DNA of 64,000 nucleotides from Spisula solida (taxonomy: Eukaryota > Mollusca > Bivalvia > Venerida > Mactridae), in NCBI GenBank assembly GCA_947247005.1, contig OX365945.1, forward strand, positions 40,230,551-40,294,550. Reading direction: 5' to 3'. Below, one piece after another: positions 23,218 to 36,923 of the stretch (position 1 is the first letter of the stretch; each line of letters begins with the position of its first letter). The notes beneath the pieces are model-generated. The model was not told the origin of the DNA. It saw nothing but the letters and a program-made list of their open reading frames with translations, and did no database searches. A program made the position numbers and the translations under genes.

Positions 23218-24057
23218 TCTTCCATATACATACTATGTATATTACATAACACTGATTACGAATCCAGACTGGATACGGTATGTTTTATTACGGTAATGTA
23301 TATCTGCAATTGAAGTTATGAACTTAACTTGATAGAAATAAGTCTACGTTATGTTTAAACTATATTCCCGAAGATATACTGTTTGTATTATAAAAATGCT
23401 TTTTTATTATATACTTTTAAAAGTTTAAAAAGTTTACAATTTGCACTCATTTTTACTATCTCATAATCATCTGTATTATAACAAAGATCTAGAGCTTTGC
23501 TTATAAGAGTATGAGTAAAGATAAGTCCATAGTATTCGTAATTTTATCGAGTCGGACACCTTAAGTCGGATTGATTACTTTCTCGATGTTGATTAAAAAA
23601 TGACGTAGTTAAATGTCAAAATACCTATCAGCTTAAATTTACATGAACGTCATGCTACATTGGGATATATTGGTCCAGTTTTAATTCAAAGATGGCATTT
23701 ATTTCCTTACTGTTATTTCGCTCATATCGCACAGTTGACCCATTTCTTAATATTAATTAAGTATGTTTCCACATGCACATAGTAACAACACACACAACAT
23801 CATACATGTTCTAAAGGCTAAATCATTTTATAAAGACAGAGATAAATCCCTTTGAACCCTTTTTGTGTTATCCTTGACATTTAATGTTGATTTGACATGG
23901 CTGATTTATTGATTCATGCTTAAACATGTATTAACTTACTGTATTTGTATGTTTTGATATTATCATTGCCATGTGTATGTTCATTTTATGTCAAATAAAT
24001 CTATCTAACTGTACATACATTGTATATCTATCTATCTAATAAAGCATACAATCCGTA
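23218..24057. other. Intergenic, nothing recognised
   Basis: AT-rich, ending in a short (ATCT)n run at about 24028-24042. No gene or clear repeat. Confidence 0.4.
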
Positions 24058-24628
24058 AACAAGAGGATCATAGATCCTGGGGCGTTCACCTGCTAAACAT
24101 GGCCAAACTTTGAACTTGACCTTATGGTCATCAAGATAAACATATTGACTAAACTTGATTAAGGTTGCCTCCAGAGTGTTTAAAAGGTTTTGCTATTATT
24201 TGACATATTGACCTAGTTTTTTACCCACATGACCCAACTTCAAACGTGACCTTAAGGTCATCAAGATAGACATTTTGACCAAAGTTGATCAAGATTAAAG
24301 TAAAAATGTGGCCACCAGAGTGTTAACAAGGTTTTGCTATTATTTGACCTTTTGACCTAGTTTTTGACCCCAGATGACCCAGCATCAAACTTGACCTAGA
24401 GTTCATTGAGATACAACTACTGACCAAGTGTGGTGAAGATCAAAGCAAGAATGTGACCTCCAGAGTGTTAACAATGTTTTGCTATTATTTGACCTTTTGA
24501 CCTAGTTTTTGACCCCAAATGACCCAACTTCGAACTTGAAAGTGCTAGAGTGTTAACGGTGAATTGTCTAACAGACGGACGGACGACGGACAAAAACAAT
24601 CACAAAAGCTCACCTTGCCGCTAAAAAG
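24058..24628 (-). repeat. Tandem-core dispersed repeat (HINE/pearl-like), variant
   Basis: Minus reading: 5' CTTTTTAGCGGCAAGGTGAG, GTCCGTC words, then core units ('gaccttttgacctagtttttgacccc'). The 3' hairpin is GGATC-TAT-GATCC followed by TCTTGTT at 24058. Sequence of the core is related to 15000-15651 but the terminal hairpin is different. Confidence 0.78.
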
Positions 24629-24636
24629 CATGACAC

Positions 24637-26005
24637 CAGTAAATCTGAAGAAAAATACCTCAAACGCCATTGCAGGAAAGCACCAAAACTGGCATATCAG
24701 GACTACCTCGAATATATCTTAAACATAAACAATCAATCACCAGAACATGAACAAACACGAAACAGACTAAACGCCAAGAAACTATATTCTCTACTCAAAC
24801 ACTCCAAACATGACTCTGTTTGTATAGACTTACTCAAAAATCAAAACAAATTATGTACTGCAGATCAAGGCAAGGCAACAGTACAAAATGAACAATTCCA
24901 ATCAGTCTTCAAACCCAAGTCACATACTTATCTTTAATTACTAGCTGAAAGTACAGGACATCACATATACTGGTGGAGAGACCCCCCAACCATATCATAG
25001 CTCTTACAATCCCATGATACCAAATTTTGACATCTCAAAACCTCAAGTTCTAGCACTATACCAGTCTCTTCCGGCGTTCCACAAGGTTCACTCCTTGGAC
25101 CACTTCTATTTTTTATTTACATCAATGACTTTCCAGACTAGTTTAAATCATCCAAAGTTCGTCTATTTGCTGATAACACAGCTTATCTGATGCATCTCAC
25201 CCAAGCTTATTACAACTGGACCTAAACCAACTATACCAGCTATGGAAGGCCAAATGGGACATGAAATTTAATCCTTCAAACTGCCAGATCATACAAGTCA
25301 CAATACGCAAAACAGTTATACCGACAAAATATCTTCTACACAATACCACATTATACACCGATACATCTGCAAAGTACCTAGGCATAACAATTTCAATTGA
25401 CTTTACAAGGAACACCCACATGGACAACACCGCAATAAAAGCACATCAGACACTAGAACATACACGTTAACTCACAAAATCTGAAATCAACTTCATACAA
25501 GACTTCAGCTTGAATACAGCTCATCTGTCTGGTCACCCCACACAAAGACACATATAGACCAACTGGAGTCTGTACAGCTCAGGGCTGCGCACTGGACCAT
25601 GCTTGAAGTAGTGGAGACCTCTAGACTTACGCCGCATCGACCAGTGCCTTGTTATGCTCCATAAAATTCTGCATAACCGGGTTGCTATTCCAAAACCTGA
25701 CTACTTAGTTCCAAATGCAAGACCCTCTCGTTCCACTAATCCCAAAGCATTCCAGCAGATTCATAATAAATCCGACTACCATAAATTCTCTTTTTCCCCA
25801 GAACAATTGTCCACTGGAATGCTCTACCCCTTACTTGACTGGCCAGATTGAACATGTGTCTCCCTAATTCATACCGGGTCTGTTTTTAAACCTTTTTAAC
25901 CATACTTTTCATTCTTTTATACTTTTACTGTTCTTATTTACTTTCTTTGTTGATGATGCGCATCAAGTCTATGTCCCGTTGCGGGGTTTGACTAATCGGA
26001 AGATA
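24637..26005 (+). pseudogene. Decayed jockey-like LINE
   Basis: Plus strand, many stops. Seen: a linker (LAYQDYLEYILNINNQSPEH, RNRLNAKKLYSLLKHSKHDS), the RT block [20 protein letters not shown] (near 25070), RLFADNTAYL (near 25165, the second catalytic Asp lost), MKFNPSNCQIIQVTIRK (25261), and a C-terminal part near 25654. It ends at about 26005 in an (AGAT)n-like tail. Confidence 0.8.
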
Positions 26006-26040
26006 GATAGAAAGATAATATGAGGTTCTCTTAGCTTTCC

Positions 26041-26745
26041 AACTTCTTTTATAGTTGTTCGATAGAACAACTATTTTTATATATAGACACGTTCTTACAA
26101 TCGCTCATAGTTTAGTTGATGAAACTGATTTTCTTCCTATGCCACCGCTAGTCGGTGCCACTGTTGCATTAGTAATTCGGTCAGCAAGTACTATTGCGTA
26201 ACTACCTACGCGGATGTAAACCGGTCATGCAAAATAGTTTTTATTTCATGCGGATCACATCGGTCTTTGTCGCATTGCAATATTTTATTTATCGAAAAAA
26301 GCAGAAACATCCGAAGTTTCACGGTGAAAGCAGGATAACTGAGACCATACCATACTTCTGAATGAACACCATGTGTCTACCTCCCGGTAACAAAATAGAC
26401 CGATTGCTGTTTACTATTTATAGACCGTGCATATCATTAACTCTGCTTGGCGCAAAACATTGATTCATAAGCCATTATATCTGTGTACTTCGTATGTGAA
26501 GGTTACTATTATTTGTGGCATATTTAGATGATTTTAAGCATTAAAAGTTGTAGATCAATATATATTAATACCATGCCAGAAAGCTATGTTTATCTTCTAG
26601 TACTGGTATATACGGATATGAGTTTACATCAAGACAAGAGTATACGCTAGTAATAAATGTACAAATAAATCATAAGAAAAGTACAGCTACGTTATCTTTA
26701 ATTTATACTTCCCCTGCATTCATTCCAACAACACTAGTGCTTTCG
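26041..26745 (+). repeat. Dispersed repeat, copy 1
   Basis: Starts near a perfect hairpin (ATAGTTGTTC-GATA-GAACAACTAT, 26052-26075). Blocks 'aaccggtcatgcaaaatagtt' (26219) and 'gcagaaacatccgaa.tttcacggtgaa' (26302) to 'tgcattcattc.aacaac' (26735) recur in the same order at about 60162-60202 and 61915-62365. No protein. Confidence 0.75.
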
Positions 26746-27635
26746 GCGCGTAACTTACACATTGAACGCGAGTTTTCATACACAATAAGTTATAAATTGA
26801 CTAGAGCAGTAACAAGCAAACATATCAAACTCAATTTGGTGTAAATCTGATGAAGTTACCCAAACCAGTTTTTTAGATATCTAGAAAAATCAAAAGGTAG
26901 TGTTAGAAGTGCCGTGTATACGTCGTATAACGAAATACGTTATATCCAATCGTTGTACTGTACAGCCAAATCGGATATAATGAAAGAAATTTCGTTATAA
27001 CCGAGTTCCACTTTATAGTTCGTTAGCGACCAGACAGGCCCCCATAAACCTTAAACATTTTAAAAAGTAAAAGTACAATGCCGATTAGATTAAAGATAAT
27101 AAACAGAATTTTTGATCCACAGAAAAGTGAACTATTAGCATCTACTTCGAATGAAATTTTTTTAGTCAAAAAACAGAGTAAACATGTATGGGTGGTTCAA
27201 GTGTCCAGAATAGCAAAAGTCAGTTAATTGGTCCAACACATTAGTGACCATTGCAAATATATAATGAGGCCCAGACATCAATGTTTGTGTGATTAATTAG
27301 ACCAAATGGGAAGAAATACAGTTAAAAATTCTAGACTATAGACTATATTATATTCCTTAGGCCATTGTTAGCCGCTCGCCATGTATTTCCGTGGAAAATA
27401 TAATTTAGAATTCGGACAAAAGTTAATGAAAGTACATGTACATGCAAGTTCTAATGAAATACAGGATACATACTGCACAAATGTAGAATTTTTAATGTCG
27501 ATCAATGCCATATGTCGTGATTCACGACATTCGATTATTTGAATGTCTTATATCGTGCTTCACGACATTCGATTTTTTTAATGGCGCATGTCGAGCCAAC
27601 TTCACGCATCTTTTTTGGTATGGGTTACAAAATGA
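26746..27635. other. Intergenic, one short palindrome pair
   Basis: TGTCGTGATTCACGACATTCGATT at about 27512 is followed by a similar palindrome at about 27551. Nothing else recognised. Confidence 0.4.
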
Positions 27636-30600
27636 ACCTACATCTCGCTGGTGACTACATCTCGCTGACTGTCACTACATCTTACTGACTGTCACTATAT
27701 CTCGCTGACTGTCACTACATCTAGCTGACTGTCACACAATCTAGCTGTCACAACATCTCACCACTGGCAATAACTACATCTCACTGGCCATCACTACATC
27801 TCACTGACTATCGCTACATCTCGCTGACTGTCAATATATTTCGCTGACTGCCACAACATCTAGATGACTGTCACTACATCTCACTGGCCATCACTACATC
27901 TCGCTGGCCATCACTACATCTCGCTGGCCATCAATACATCTCGCTGACTGTCACTACATCTCGCTGACAGCCACTACAGCTCGCTGATTGACACTACATT
28001 TCGCTAACTGCCACTACATCTCGCTGATTGACACTACATCTCGCTGACTGTCACTACATCTCGCTGACTGTCACTACATCTCACTGGCCATCACTACATC
28101 TCGCTGACTGTAACTACACTTCGCTGGCTGTCACTACATCTCGCTGATTGACACGAACTCTCGCTGTCCATCACTACACCTCGCTGACTATCACTACATC
28201 TCGCTGACTGTCACTACACTTCGCTGGCCATCACTACATCTCGCTGATTGTCACTAACTTTCACTGTCCATCACTACATCTCGCTGTCCATCACTACCTC
28301 CCGCTGACTATCACTACATGTCGCTGTCCATCACTACATCTCGCTGGCTGTCACTACATCTCGCTGACTGTCACTACATTTCACTGGACATCACTACATC
28401 TCGCTGGCCATCACTACATCTCGCTGACTGTCATTACATCTCGCTGTCCATCACTACATCTCGCTAACTGCCACTACATGTCGCTGTCCATCACTACATC
28501 TCGCTGACTATCACTACATCTCGCTGTCCATCACTACATCTCGCTGACTGTCACTACATCTCACTGGCCATCACTACATCTCGCTGTACATCACTACATC
28601 TTGCTGACTATCACTACATCTCACTGGCAATCACTACATCTCGCTGGCTATCACTACATCTCGCTGACTGTTACTACATCTCACTGTCAATCACTACATC
28701 TCGCTGACTGTCACTACATCTCGCTGGCCCTCACTACATCTCGCTGACTGTCAATACATCTCGCTGTCAATCACTACATCTCGCTGACTGTCACTACATC
28801 TCGCTGACTGTCACTACATCTCAATGGCCAACACTACATCTCGCTGGCCAACACTACATCTCGCTGGCTGTCACTACATCTCGCTGATTGTCACGAACTC
28901 TCGCTGTCCATCAGTACATCTCGCTGAATCTCATTCATCTCACTGGCCATCACTACATCTCGCTGATTGACACTACATTTCGCTAACTGCCACTACATCT
29001 CACTGACTGTCACTACATCTCGCTAACTGCCACAACATCTAGCTGACTGTCACTACATCTCACTGGCCATCACTACATCTCGCTGACTGTCACTACATCT
29101 CGCTGACTGCCACTACAGTTCGCTGATTGACACTACATCTCGCTGACTGTCACTACATTTCGCTGACTGTCACTACATTTCGCTAACTGCCACTACATCT
29201 CGCTGATTGACACTACATCTCGCTGACTGTCATTACATCTCACTGGCCATTACTACATCTCGCTGACTGTCACTACATCTCGCTGACTGTCATTACATCT
29301 CACTGCCCCTCACTACATATGGCTGTCCATCACTACATCTCACTGACTGGCACTACATTTTGCTGTCCATCACTACATCTCGCTGACTGTCACTACATCT
29401 CGCTGACTGTCACTACATTTCGCTGGCCCACACTACATCTGGCTGACTGTCCCTACATCTCACTGGCCATCACTACATCTCGCTGACTGTCACTGCATCT
29501 CGCTGACTGTCACTACATCTCACTGGCCATCACTACATCTAGCTGGCCAACACTACATCTCGCTGGCTGTCACTACATCTCGCTGATTGTCACTAACTCT
29601 CGCTGTCCATCACTACATCTCGATGAATCTCATTCATCTCACTGGCAATCACTACATCTGGCTGATTGACACTACATTTCGCTAGCTGCCACTACATCTC
29701 ACTGACTATCGCTACATCTCACTGACTGCCACAACATCTAGATGACTGTCACTACATCTCACTGGCCATCACTACATCTCGCTGACAGTCACAACATCTG
29801 GCTGACTGCCACTACAGTTCGCTGATTTACACTACATTTCGCTGACTGTCACTACATTTTGCTGACTGTCACTACATTTCGCTAACTGCCACTACATCTC
29901 GCTGATTGACACTACATCTCGCTGACTGTCACTACATCTCGCTGACTGTCACTACATCTCACTGGCCATCACTACATCTCGCTGACTGTCACTACATCTC
30001 GCTGACTGTCACTACATCTCACTGGCCATCACTACATCTAGCTGGCCAACACTACATCTCGCTGGCTGTCACTACATCTCGCTGATTGTCACTAACTCTC
30101 GCTGTCCATCACTACATCTCGATGAATCTCATTCATCTCACTGGCAATCACTACATCTGGCTGATTGACACTACATTTCGCTAACTGCCACTACATCTCG
30201 CTGACTGTCACTACATCTCGCTGACTGTCATTACATCTCACTGGCCATCACTTAATCTCGCTGACTGTCATTACATCTCACTGGCCATCACTACATCTCG
30301 CTGGCTGTCACTATATCTCGCTGATTGTCACTAACTCTCGCTGTCCATCACTACAATTCGCTGACTATCACTACATCTCACTGGCCATCACTACATCTCG
30401 CTGGCCATCACTACATCTCGCTGACTGTCACTGAATCTCGCTGTCCATCACTACATCTCGCTGACTGCCACTACATGTCGCTGTCCATCACTACATCTCG
30501 CTGACTATCACTACATCTCACTGGCCATCACTACATCTCGCTGGCCATCACTACATCTCGCTGACTGCCACTACATCTCGCTGTCCATCACTACATCTCG

Positions 30601-33600
30601 CTGACTATCTTTACATCTCGCTGTCCATCACTACATCTCACTGGCCATCACTACATCTCACTGGCCATCACTTCATCTCACTGGCCATCACTACATCTCG
30701 CTGTCCATCACTACATCTCGCTGACTGTCACTACATCTCACTGACCATCACTACATCTTGCTGTCCATCACTACATCTCACTGGCCATCACTACATCTCA
30801 CTGGCCATCACTACATCTCGCTGTCCATCACTACATCTTGCTGACTATCACTACATCTCACTGGCAATCACTACATCTCGCTGGCCATCACTACATCTCG
30901 CTGACTGTCACTACATCTCACTGTCCATCAATATATTTCGCATCCCATCGCTACATCTCGCTGACTATCACTACATCTCACTGGCCATCACTACATCTTG
31001 TTGACTATCACTACATCTCGCTGTCCATCACTACATCTCGCTGACTGTCACTACATCTCACTGACCATCACTACATCTTGCTGTCCATCACTACATCTCA
31101 CTGGCCATCACTACATCTCACTGGCCATCACTACATCTTGCTGTCCATCACTACATCTCGCTGTCCATCACTACATCTCGCTGACTATCACTACATCTCT
31201 CTGGCCATCACTACATCTCGCTGGCCATCACTACATCTCGCTGACTGCCACTACATCTCGCTGTCCATCACTACATCTCGCTGACTATCTTTACATCTCG
31301 CTGTCCATCACTTCATCTCACTGGCCATCACTACATCTCGCTGTCCATCACTACATCTTGCTGACTATCACTACATCTCACTGGCAATCACTACATCTCG
31401 CTGGCCATCACTGCATCTCGCTGACTGTCACTACATCTCACTGTCCATCAATATATCTCGCTGTTCATCACTACATCTCGCTGTCCATCACTTCATCTCA
31501 CTGGCTATCACTACATCTCGCATCCCATCACTACATCTCGCTGACTATCACTACATCTCACTGGCCATCACTACATCTCGCTGACTGCCACTACATCTCG
31601 CTGTCCATCACTACATCTTGCTGACTATCACTACATCTCGCTGTCCATCACTACATCTCGCTGACTGTCACTACATCTCACTGACCATCACTACATCTTG
31701 CTGTCCATCACTACATCTCACTGGCCATCACTACATCTTGCTGTTCATCACTACATCTCGCTGACCATCACTTCATCTCACTGGCCATCACTACATCTCG
31801 CAGTCCATCACTACATCTCGCTAGCCATCACTACATCACACTGGCAATCACTACATCTCGCTGACTGTCATTACATGTCGCTGTCCATCACTACATCTGG
31901 CTGTCCATCACTACATCTCGCTGACTGTCACTACATGTCGCTGTTCATCACTACATCTGGCTGACTATCACTACATCTCGCTGACTGCCACTACATCTCG
32001 CTGTCAATAACTACATCTCGCTGACTATCACTACATCTCGCTGTTCATCACTACATCTCGCTGACTGTCAATACATCTCACTGGCCATCACTACATCTTG
32101 CTGACTATCACTACATCTCACTGGCAATCACTTCATCTCGCTGGCCATCACTACATCTCGCTGACTGTCACTACATCTCACTGGCCCTCACTACATCTCG
32201 CTGACTGTCACTACATTTCGCTGGCCCTCACTACATCTCGCTGACTGTCACTATATCTCACTGGCCATCACTACATTTCGCTGACTGTCACTACATCTCA
32301 CTGCCCCTCACTACATCTCGCTGTCCATCACTACATCTCACTGACTGTCACTACATCTCACTGGCCATCACTACATCTTGCTGACTATCACTACATCTCA
32401 CTGGCAATCACTTCATCTCGCTGGCCATCACTAAATCTCGCTGACTGTCACTACATCTCACTGGCCCTCACTACATCTCGCTGACTGTCACTACATTTCG
32501 CTGGCCCTCACTACATCTCGCTGACTGTCACTACATTTCGCTGGCCCTCACTACATCTCGCTGACTGTCACTACATATCACTGACCATCACTACATCTCG
32601 CTGTCCATCACTACATCTCACTGGCAATCACTACATCTCGCTGTCCATCACTACATCTCGCTGACTAACACTACATGGACATCACTACATCTCGCTGTCA
32701 CTACATCTCGCTGACTGTCACTACATCTCACTGGCCATCACTACATCTCACTGACCATCACTACATCTCGCTGTCCATCACTACATCTCGCTGTCCATCA
32801 CTACATCTTACTGGCCATCACTTCATCTCGCTGTCCATCACTACATCTCGCTAACTAACACTACATGGACATCACTACATCTCGCTGTCACTACATCTCG
32901 CTGACTGTCACTACATCTCACTGGCCATCACTACATCTCACTGACCATCACTACATCTCGCTGGCCATCAATACATCTCGCTGGCCATCACTACATCTCG
33001 CTGACTGTCACTACATCTCGCTGGCCATCACTACATCACGCTGAATGTCACTACATCTCGCTGTCCATCACTACATCTCGCTGGCTGTCACTAAATCTCG
33101 CTGGCCATCACTACATCTCGCGGACTGTCTCTACATCTCGCTGACCATCACTACATCTAGCTGACTGTCACAAATTCTAGCTAACTGTCACTACATCTAA
33201 CTGGCCATCACTACATCTCGCTGGCCATTACTACATCTCACTGGCCATCACTACATCTCGTTGGCCATCACTACATCTCGCTGGCTGTTACTATACATCT
33301 GGCTGGCTGTTACTACATCTCGCTGACTGCCACTACATCTCGCTGACTGTCACTACATCTCGCTGGCCATCACTACATCACGCTGAATGTCACTACATCT
33401 CGCTGTCCATCACTACATCTCGCTGGCTGTCACTAAATCTCGCTGGCCATCACTACATCTCGCGGACTGTCTCTACATCTCGCTGACCATCACTACATCT
33501 AGCTGACTGTCACAAATTCTAGCTAACTGTCACTACATCTAACTGGCCTTCACTACATCTCACTGGCCATCACTACATCTCGCTGTCCATCACTACATCT

Positions 33601-33992
33601 CGCTCTCCATAGCTACATCTAACTGGCCATCACTACATCTCGCTGGCCATCACTACATCTCGCTGGCCATCACTACATCAAGCTGACTGTCACTACATCT
33701 CGCGAACTGTCACTACATCTAACTGGCCATCACTACATCTCGCTGGCCATTACTACATCTCACTGGCCATCACTACATCTCGTTGGCCATCACTACATCT
33801 CGCTGGCTGTTACTATACATCTGGCTGGCTGTTACTACATCTCGCTGACTGCCACTACATCTCGCTGACTGTCACTACATCTCACTGGTCATCACTACTT
33901 CTCACTGACTATCACCACATATCACTGACTGTCACTACATTTCGCTGACTGTCACTACAACTCGCTGATTGCCACTACATCTCGTCGACTGT
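27636..33992. repeat. 6.4-kb minisatellite of 20-bp units
   Basis: About 318 copies of CACTACATCTCGCTGACTGT and variants, differing mainly in the last six bases (GACTGT, GGCCAT, TCCATC, ACTATC). Occasional indels shift the register. Because three units equal 60 bp, frames without stops arise (for example 208 codons at 30998-31624) with a 20-residue period. I regard these as non-coding. Higher-order duplication is visible near 33031 and 33373. Confidence 0.97.
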
Positions 33993-34019
33993 ATTTTTAT
34001 TGGTAAAACTTTGAGTTTT

Positions 34020-34680
34020 GTGATAAGAACATTTTCATTATACAAGGGCCATTGTCTTCTGTATGCAGATAGGGCTATCCAACGTGCGCGTCATCCGTAT
34101 ATCACTTGAGAATTGTATATTATATGCAACAAAATCCCTTATTAATTCTTTAGTAACATCGAGACTGGATTACTGCAATTAGTTACTTTGCGGCTCCCCG
34201 AAAATCATTCTGAACAAACTACAAAATATTCATAATACAGCTGACCGCCTCATCACACGGACACCGCGTTACAATCACATCACTCCTGTGCTGAAGAATC
34301 TTCACTGGCTACCTGTACAATACAGAGTGGCCTATGGAGTACAAGGACTTGGCTCATGTTTTCAAAGCACTACATGGAAAGTCCCCTGGCTACATCAGAA
34401 GTATGTTGGAAGTATATACTCCACAAAGACAGCTTAGGTATCAGAATGACTCTGTTCTTCTAGTTGTGCCAAGGATGAGGACTGTCACATACGGTGACCG
34501 ATGTTTCACGGCTGCAGCACCGAAGCTATGGAATGCACTGCCAACAGCACTCAGAGACAGTAAAACACTACCTTCATTCAAGAAATCGCTGAAAACGCAC
34601 TATTTTACAAAAGCTTATTCAGGATGATTATGTGTTTAGGTTTTTACTTCTTAAAGAAAGTACTTTGTATTATTTCTTTG
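34020..34680 (+). pseudogene. CR1/L2-like LINE 3' fragment
   Basis: Plus strand: SLVTSRLDYCN (about 34155), LQNIHNTADRLITRTP (34220), HWLPVQYRV (34300), then after a frame change an open 97-codon stretch (34334-34627) with the hallmark YGDRCFTAAAPKLWNALP and a final SFKKSLKTHYFTKAY. This is the C-terminal region after RT in CR1/L2-type LINEs. RT itself is absent (5' truncation). Confidence 0.82.
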
Positions 34681-34689
34681 GGTATGTGT

Positions 34690-36087
34690 CTAATCCTCTT
34701 CGCCCCAAGGGGGGCATAGGGCATCCACCACTCTTCGCCATCTAGGTCTGTCTTTAGCCGCTGTTTTCGCTTCGTTCCGAGACATGGAGATGGCCTTCAG
34801 CTCTTTTTCCATCGTTCGTCTCCATGTCAGGACAGGTCTTCCCCTCTTCCTCCTCCCTTGGGGGTTCCAGTCAAGGGATTGGCGGACAATGTTGTTGGGG
34901 GCCTTCCGGAGTGTGTGGCCAATCCACTGCCATTTCCGCTTCTTTATTGTCATGGCAATTGGGGACTGGTGGGTTCTTCTCCATAGGTCTCGGTTTGATA
35001 TTGTCTCTGGCCAGCGGATTTGGAGGACCTGACGTAGGCAGGTGTTGACAAAGACTTGTAGCTTTTCATCAAGCATTTTGGTGTGTCTCCACGTCTCTGA
35101 GCCGTATAGTAGGACGGAGATCACATTTGAGTTGAAGAGCTTCAGTTTTGTTGGTAGACGGATGTTCTTGTTCTTCCTAATGGGTCTAAGGATGACGAAG
35201 ACATGTCTGGCTTTCCCGATTCGTGACTTGATATCTTCTTCTGTTCCCCCTGATGTACTCGCAGCACTTCCCAGGTATGTGAAGTTCTTGACGTCTTCGA
35301 TTGGTCCATCTTGTATGGTAATAGGGCGACTGTTTGCTGCGTTGATTCTCAGCGTCTTTGTTTTGCTGGTGTTGATAGTCAGCCCTGTTGATTGAGCAAC
35401 CTGTTGTAGACGGTCAGTTTTCTGCTGTATATGGTTAATGCTGTGAGACATCAGGCAGATATCGTCGGCGAAGTCTAGGTCTTCCAGTTTCTTCTCAAAG
35501 GTCCACTGTAGACCACGTGGCACATTCGTGGTTGTCTTCATCACCCAGTCGATGACAAGAAGGAAGATCATGGGCGATAACAAACATCCTTGCCGGACTC
35601 CTGTTGTTACAGCAAATGATGGTGAGAGGTCAGAATTGTGGATGACTTGGAAGGTCATGCCTTCATAGAGGCTGCGTATGATGTTGATGAACTTGTCTGG
35701 TATGCCGTAGTGCTTCATGATCTTCCATATCATGCTCCGCTCGATCATATCGAACGCCTTGCGGAAATCTATGAAGTTCAAGTAAGATGGAGACTGCCAT
35801 TCTATAGACTGTTCAATTATGATACGTAGTGCTGCTATTTGATCTGTACATGACCTTCTTGCTCTGAACCCTGCCTGTTCGTCTCTTAATTGCTCATCGA
35901 TGCTGTTCTTCAGGCGTTCTAGTAGAACTCTGGAAAGGATCTTTGCAGGTAGGGATAATAGTTGTATTCCTCGCCAGTTGTTGCAATCGCCCAGATCTCC
36001 CTTCTTGGGAAGCTTCACAATAATACCGGACTTCCACTCATCAGGAATCTCTTCTTTCTCCCAGATGTCCTGTATGAGCTTCAACAT
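34690..36087 (-). CDS. LINE reverse transcriptase, 465 open codons
   Basis: RNA-dependent DNA polymerase for target-primed reverse transcription. Seen: AGFRARRSCTDQI (72-84), FIDFRKAFD with the first catalytic Asp (105-113), GVRQGCLLSP (163-172), LDFADDI with the catalytic FADD pair (206-209), thumb, then LLYGSETWRHTKML and KWQWIGHTLRKAP, and a basic end RRKRGRPVLTWRRTM. The frame stays open upstream of the first Met to about 36204 (EEITRAINKIKSGKAPGLDN), where a one-base shift separates it from the linker. Likely dead as an element because the endonuclease is truncated. Confidence 0.9.
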   Translation of the reverse strand: MLKLIQDIWEKEEIPDEWKSGIIVKLPKKGDLGDCNNWRGIQLLSLPAKILSRVLLERLKNSIDEQLRDEQAGFRARRSCTDQIAALRIIIEQSIEWQSPSYLNFIDFRKAFDMIERSMIWKIMKHYGIPDKFINIIRSLYEGMTFQVIHNSDLSPSFAVTTGVRQGCLLSPMIFLLVIDWVMKTTTNVPRGLQWTFEKKLEDLDFADDICLMSHSINHIQQKTDRLQQVAQSTGLTINTSKTKTLRINAANSRPITIQDGPIEDVKNFTYLGSAASTSGGTEEDIKSRIGKARHVFVILRPIRKNKNIRLPTKLKLFNSNVISVLLYGSETWRHTKMLDEKLQVFVNTCLRQVLQIRWPETISNRDLWRRTHQSPIAMTIKKRKWQWIGHTLRKAPNNIVRQSLDWNPQGRRKRGRPVLTWRRTMEKELKAISMSRNEAKTAAKDRPRWRRVVDALCPPWGEED

Positions 36088-36304
36088 GATATCGGCTGTG
36101 ATCTTGCTGTCTGCTTTCAGGGCTTCTGGTGGGATGTTGTCTAAACCAGGGGCTTTTCCAGACTTGATCTTGTTTATGGCTCTAGTGATCTCCTCGCTGT
36201 GATGGGTCCCATGTTTACTTCCAGTTCTTCTCCAGCTTCAACTTCAGGAGTGTCCTGGACTGGAGGGCCATTTAGGAAATCACTAAAGTGTTCCTTCCAT
36301 CGGT

Positions 36305-36923
36305 CTAGCTGTTCTTCTGGTTTGGTGAGCGTTCTCCAATCTTTGGCCTTGACTGGTTTGCCCGTGTCTGTCTTATGCTCTGTAATTTTCCTGGTGATGT
36401 CATATAAATCTTGAGATCGTGTTTCTCAGCTGCTTCTTGTGCTTGTTTTGGCCATGGTGTCAACGTATGTTCTCTTGTCGTCTCTGGCCATCTTCTTGAC
36501 TTCCCTTTGTTTCCCTGTGTAGTCTGCCTTTGCTTGTGTTTTCTGGGCCCTGGTCTTGGCGGTGTCAAGCTTGTGTTTAAGAGTTCGTCTCTCTTCTATC
36601 TTGGCTATGGTGCTTTTTGACAGCCAGCTCTTGTATGTCCTGTTTTTTGTGTCCCATCTTCTCTTCACAAGTGGATGTTAAGGCAGACTTCACTTGGTCC
36701 CACTTGGATTCTACCGTTCCCATATCTAGGTCGGCAAGTGCTGGAACCGGTTCTTCAATGTGATAGCGAATTCTACCTTCGCATCTGCTGAGGAGAGTTT
36801 CTCTGTATTGAAGCGCCTCTTCCTTTGTGGTCTGGCATTCTTGTTGTTTGCGATTCGTGCCTTGACTTTGGCTACTATCAGCTCATGGTCTGAGCCAGCA
36901 TCAGCACCTCTCTGGACTCTCAC
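36305..36923 (-). pseudogene. LINE endonuclease end and linker, frame-shifted
   Basis: Three overlapping open pieces: 36923-36726 (ADAGSDHELIVAKVKARI, the SDH endonuclease motif), 36668-36426 and 36568-36305 (basic linker). Together they show at least two frameshifts between endonuclease and RT. Confidence 0.78.

Noticed and set aside
30998..31624. 208-codon open frame
   Set aside because: A product of the 20-bp minisatellite (20-residue period) with no start context or conserved domain, and the register shifts elsewhere in the array.
27636..33992. CRISPR-like array
   Set aside because: Units are contiguous 20-bp repeats with no unique spacers, in a eukaryotic context.
34784..35395. Plus-strand frames opposite the LINE reverse transcriptase
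   Set aside because: Antisense shadows of the RT frame, with no motifs of their own.
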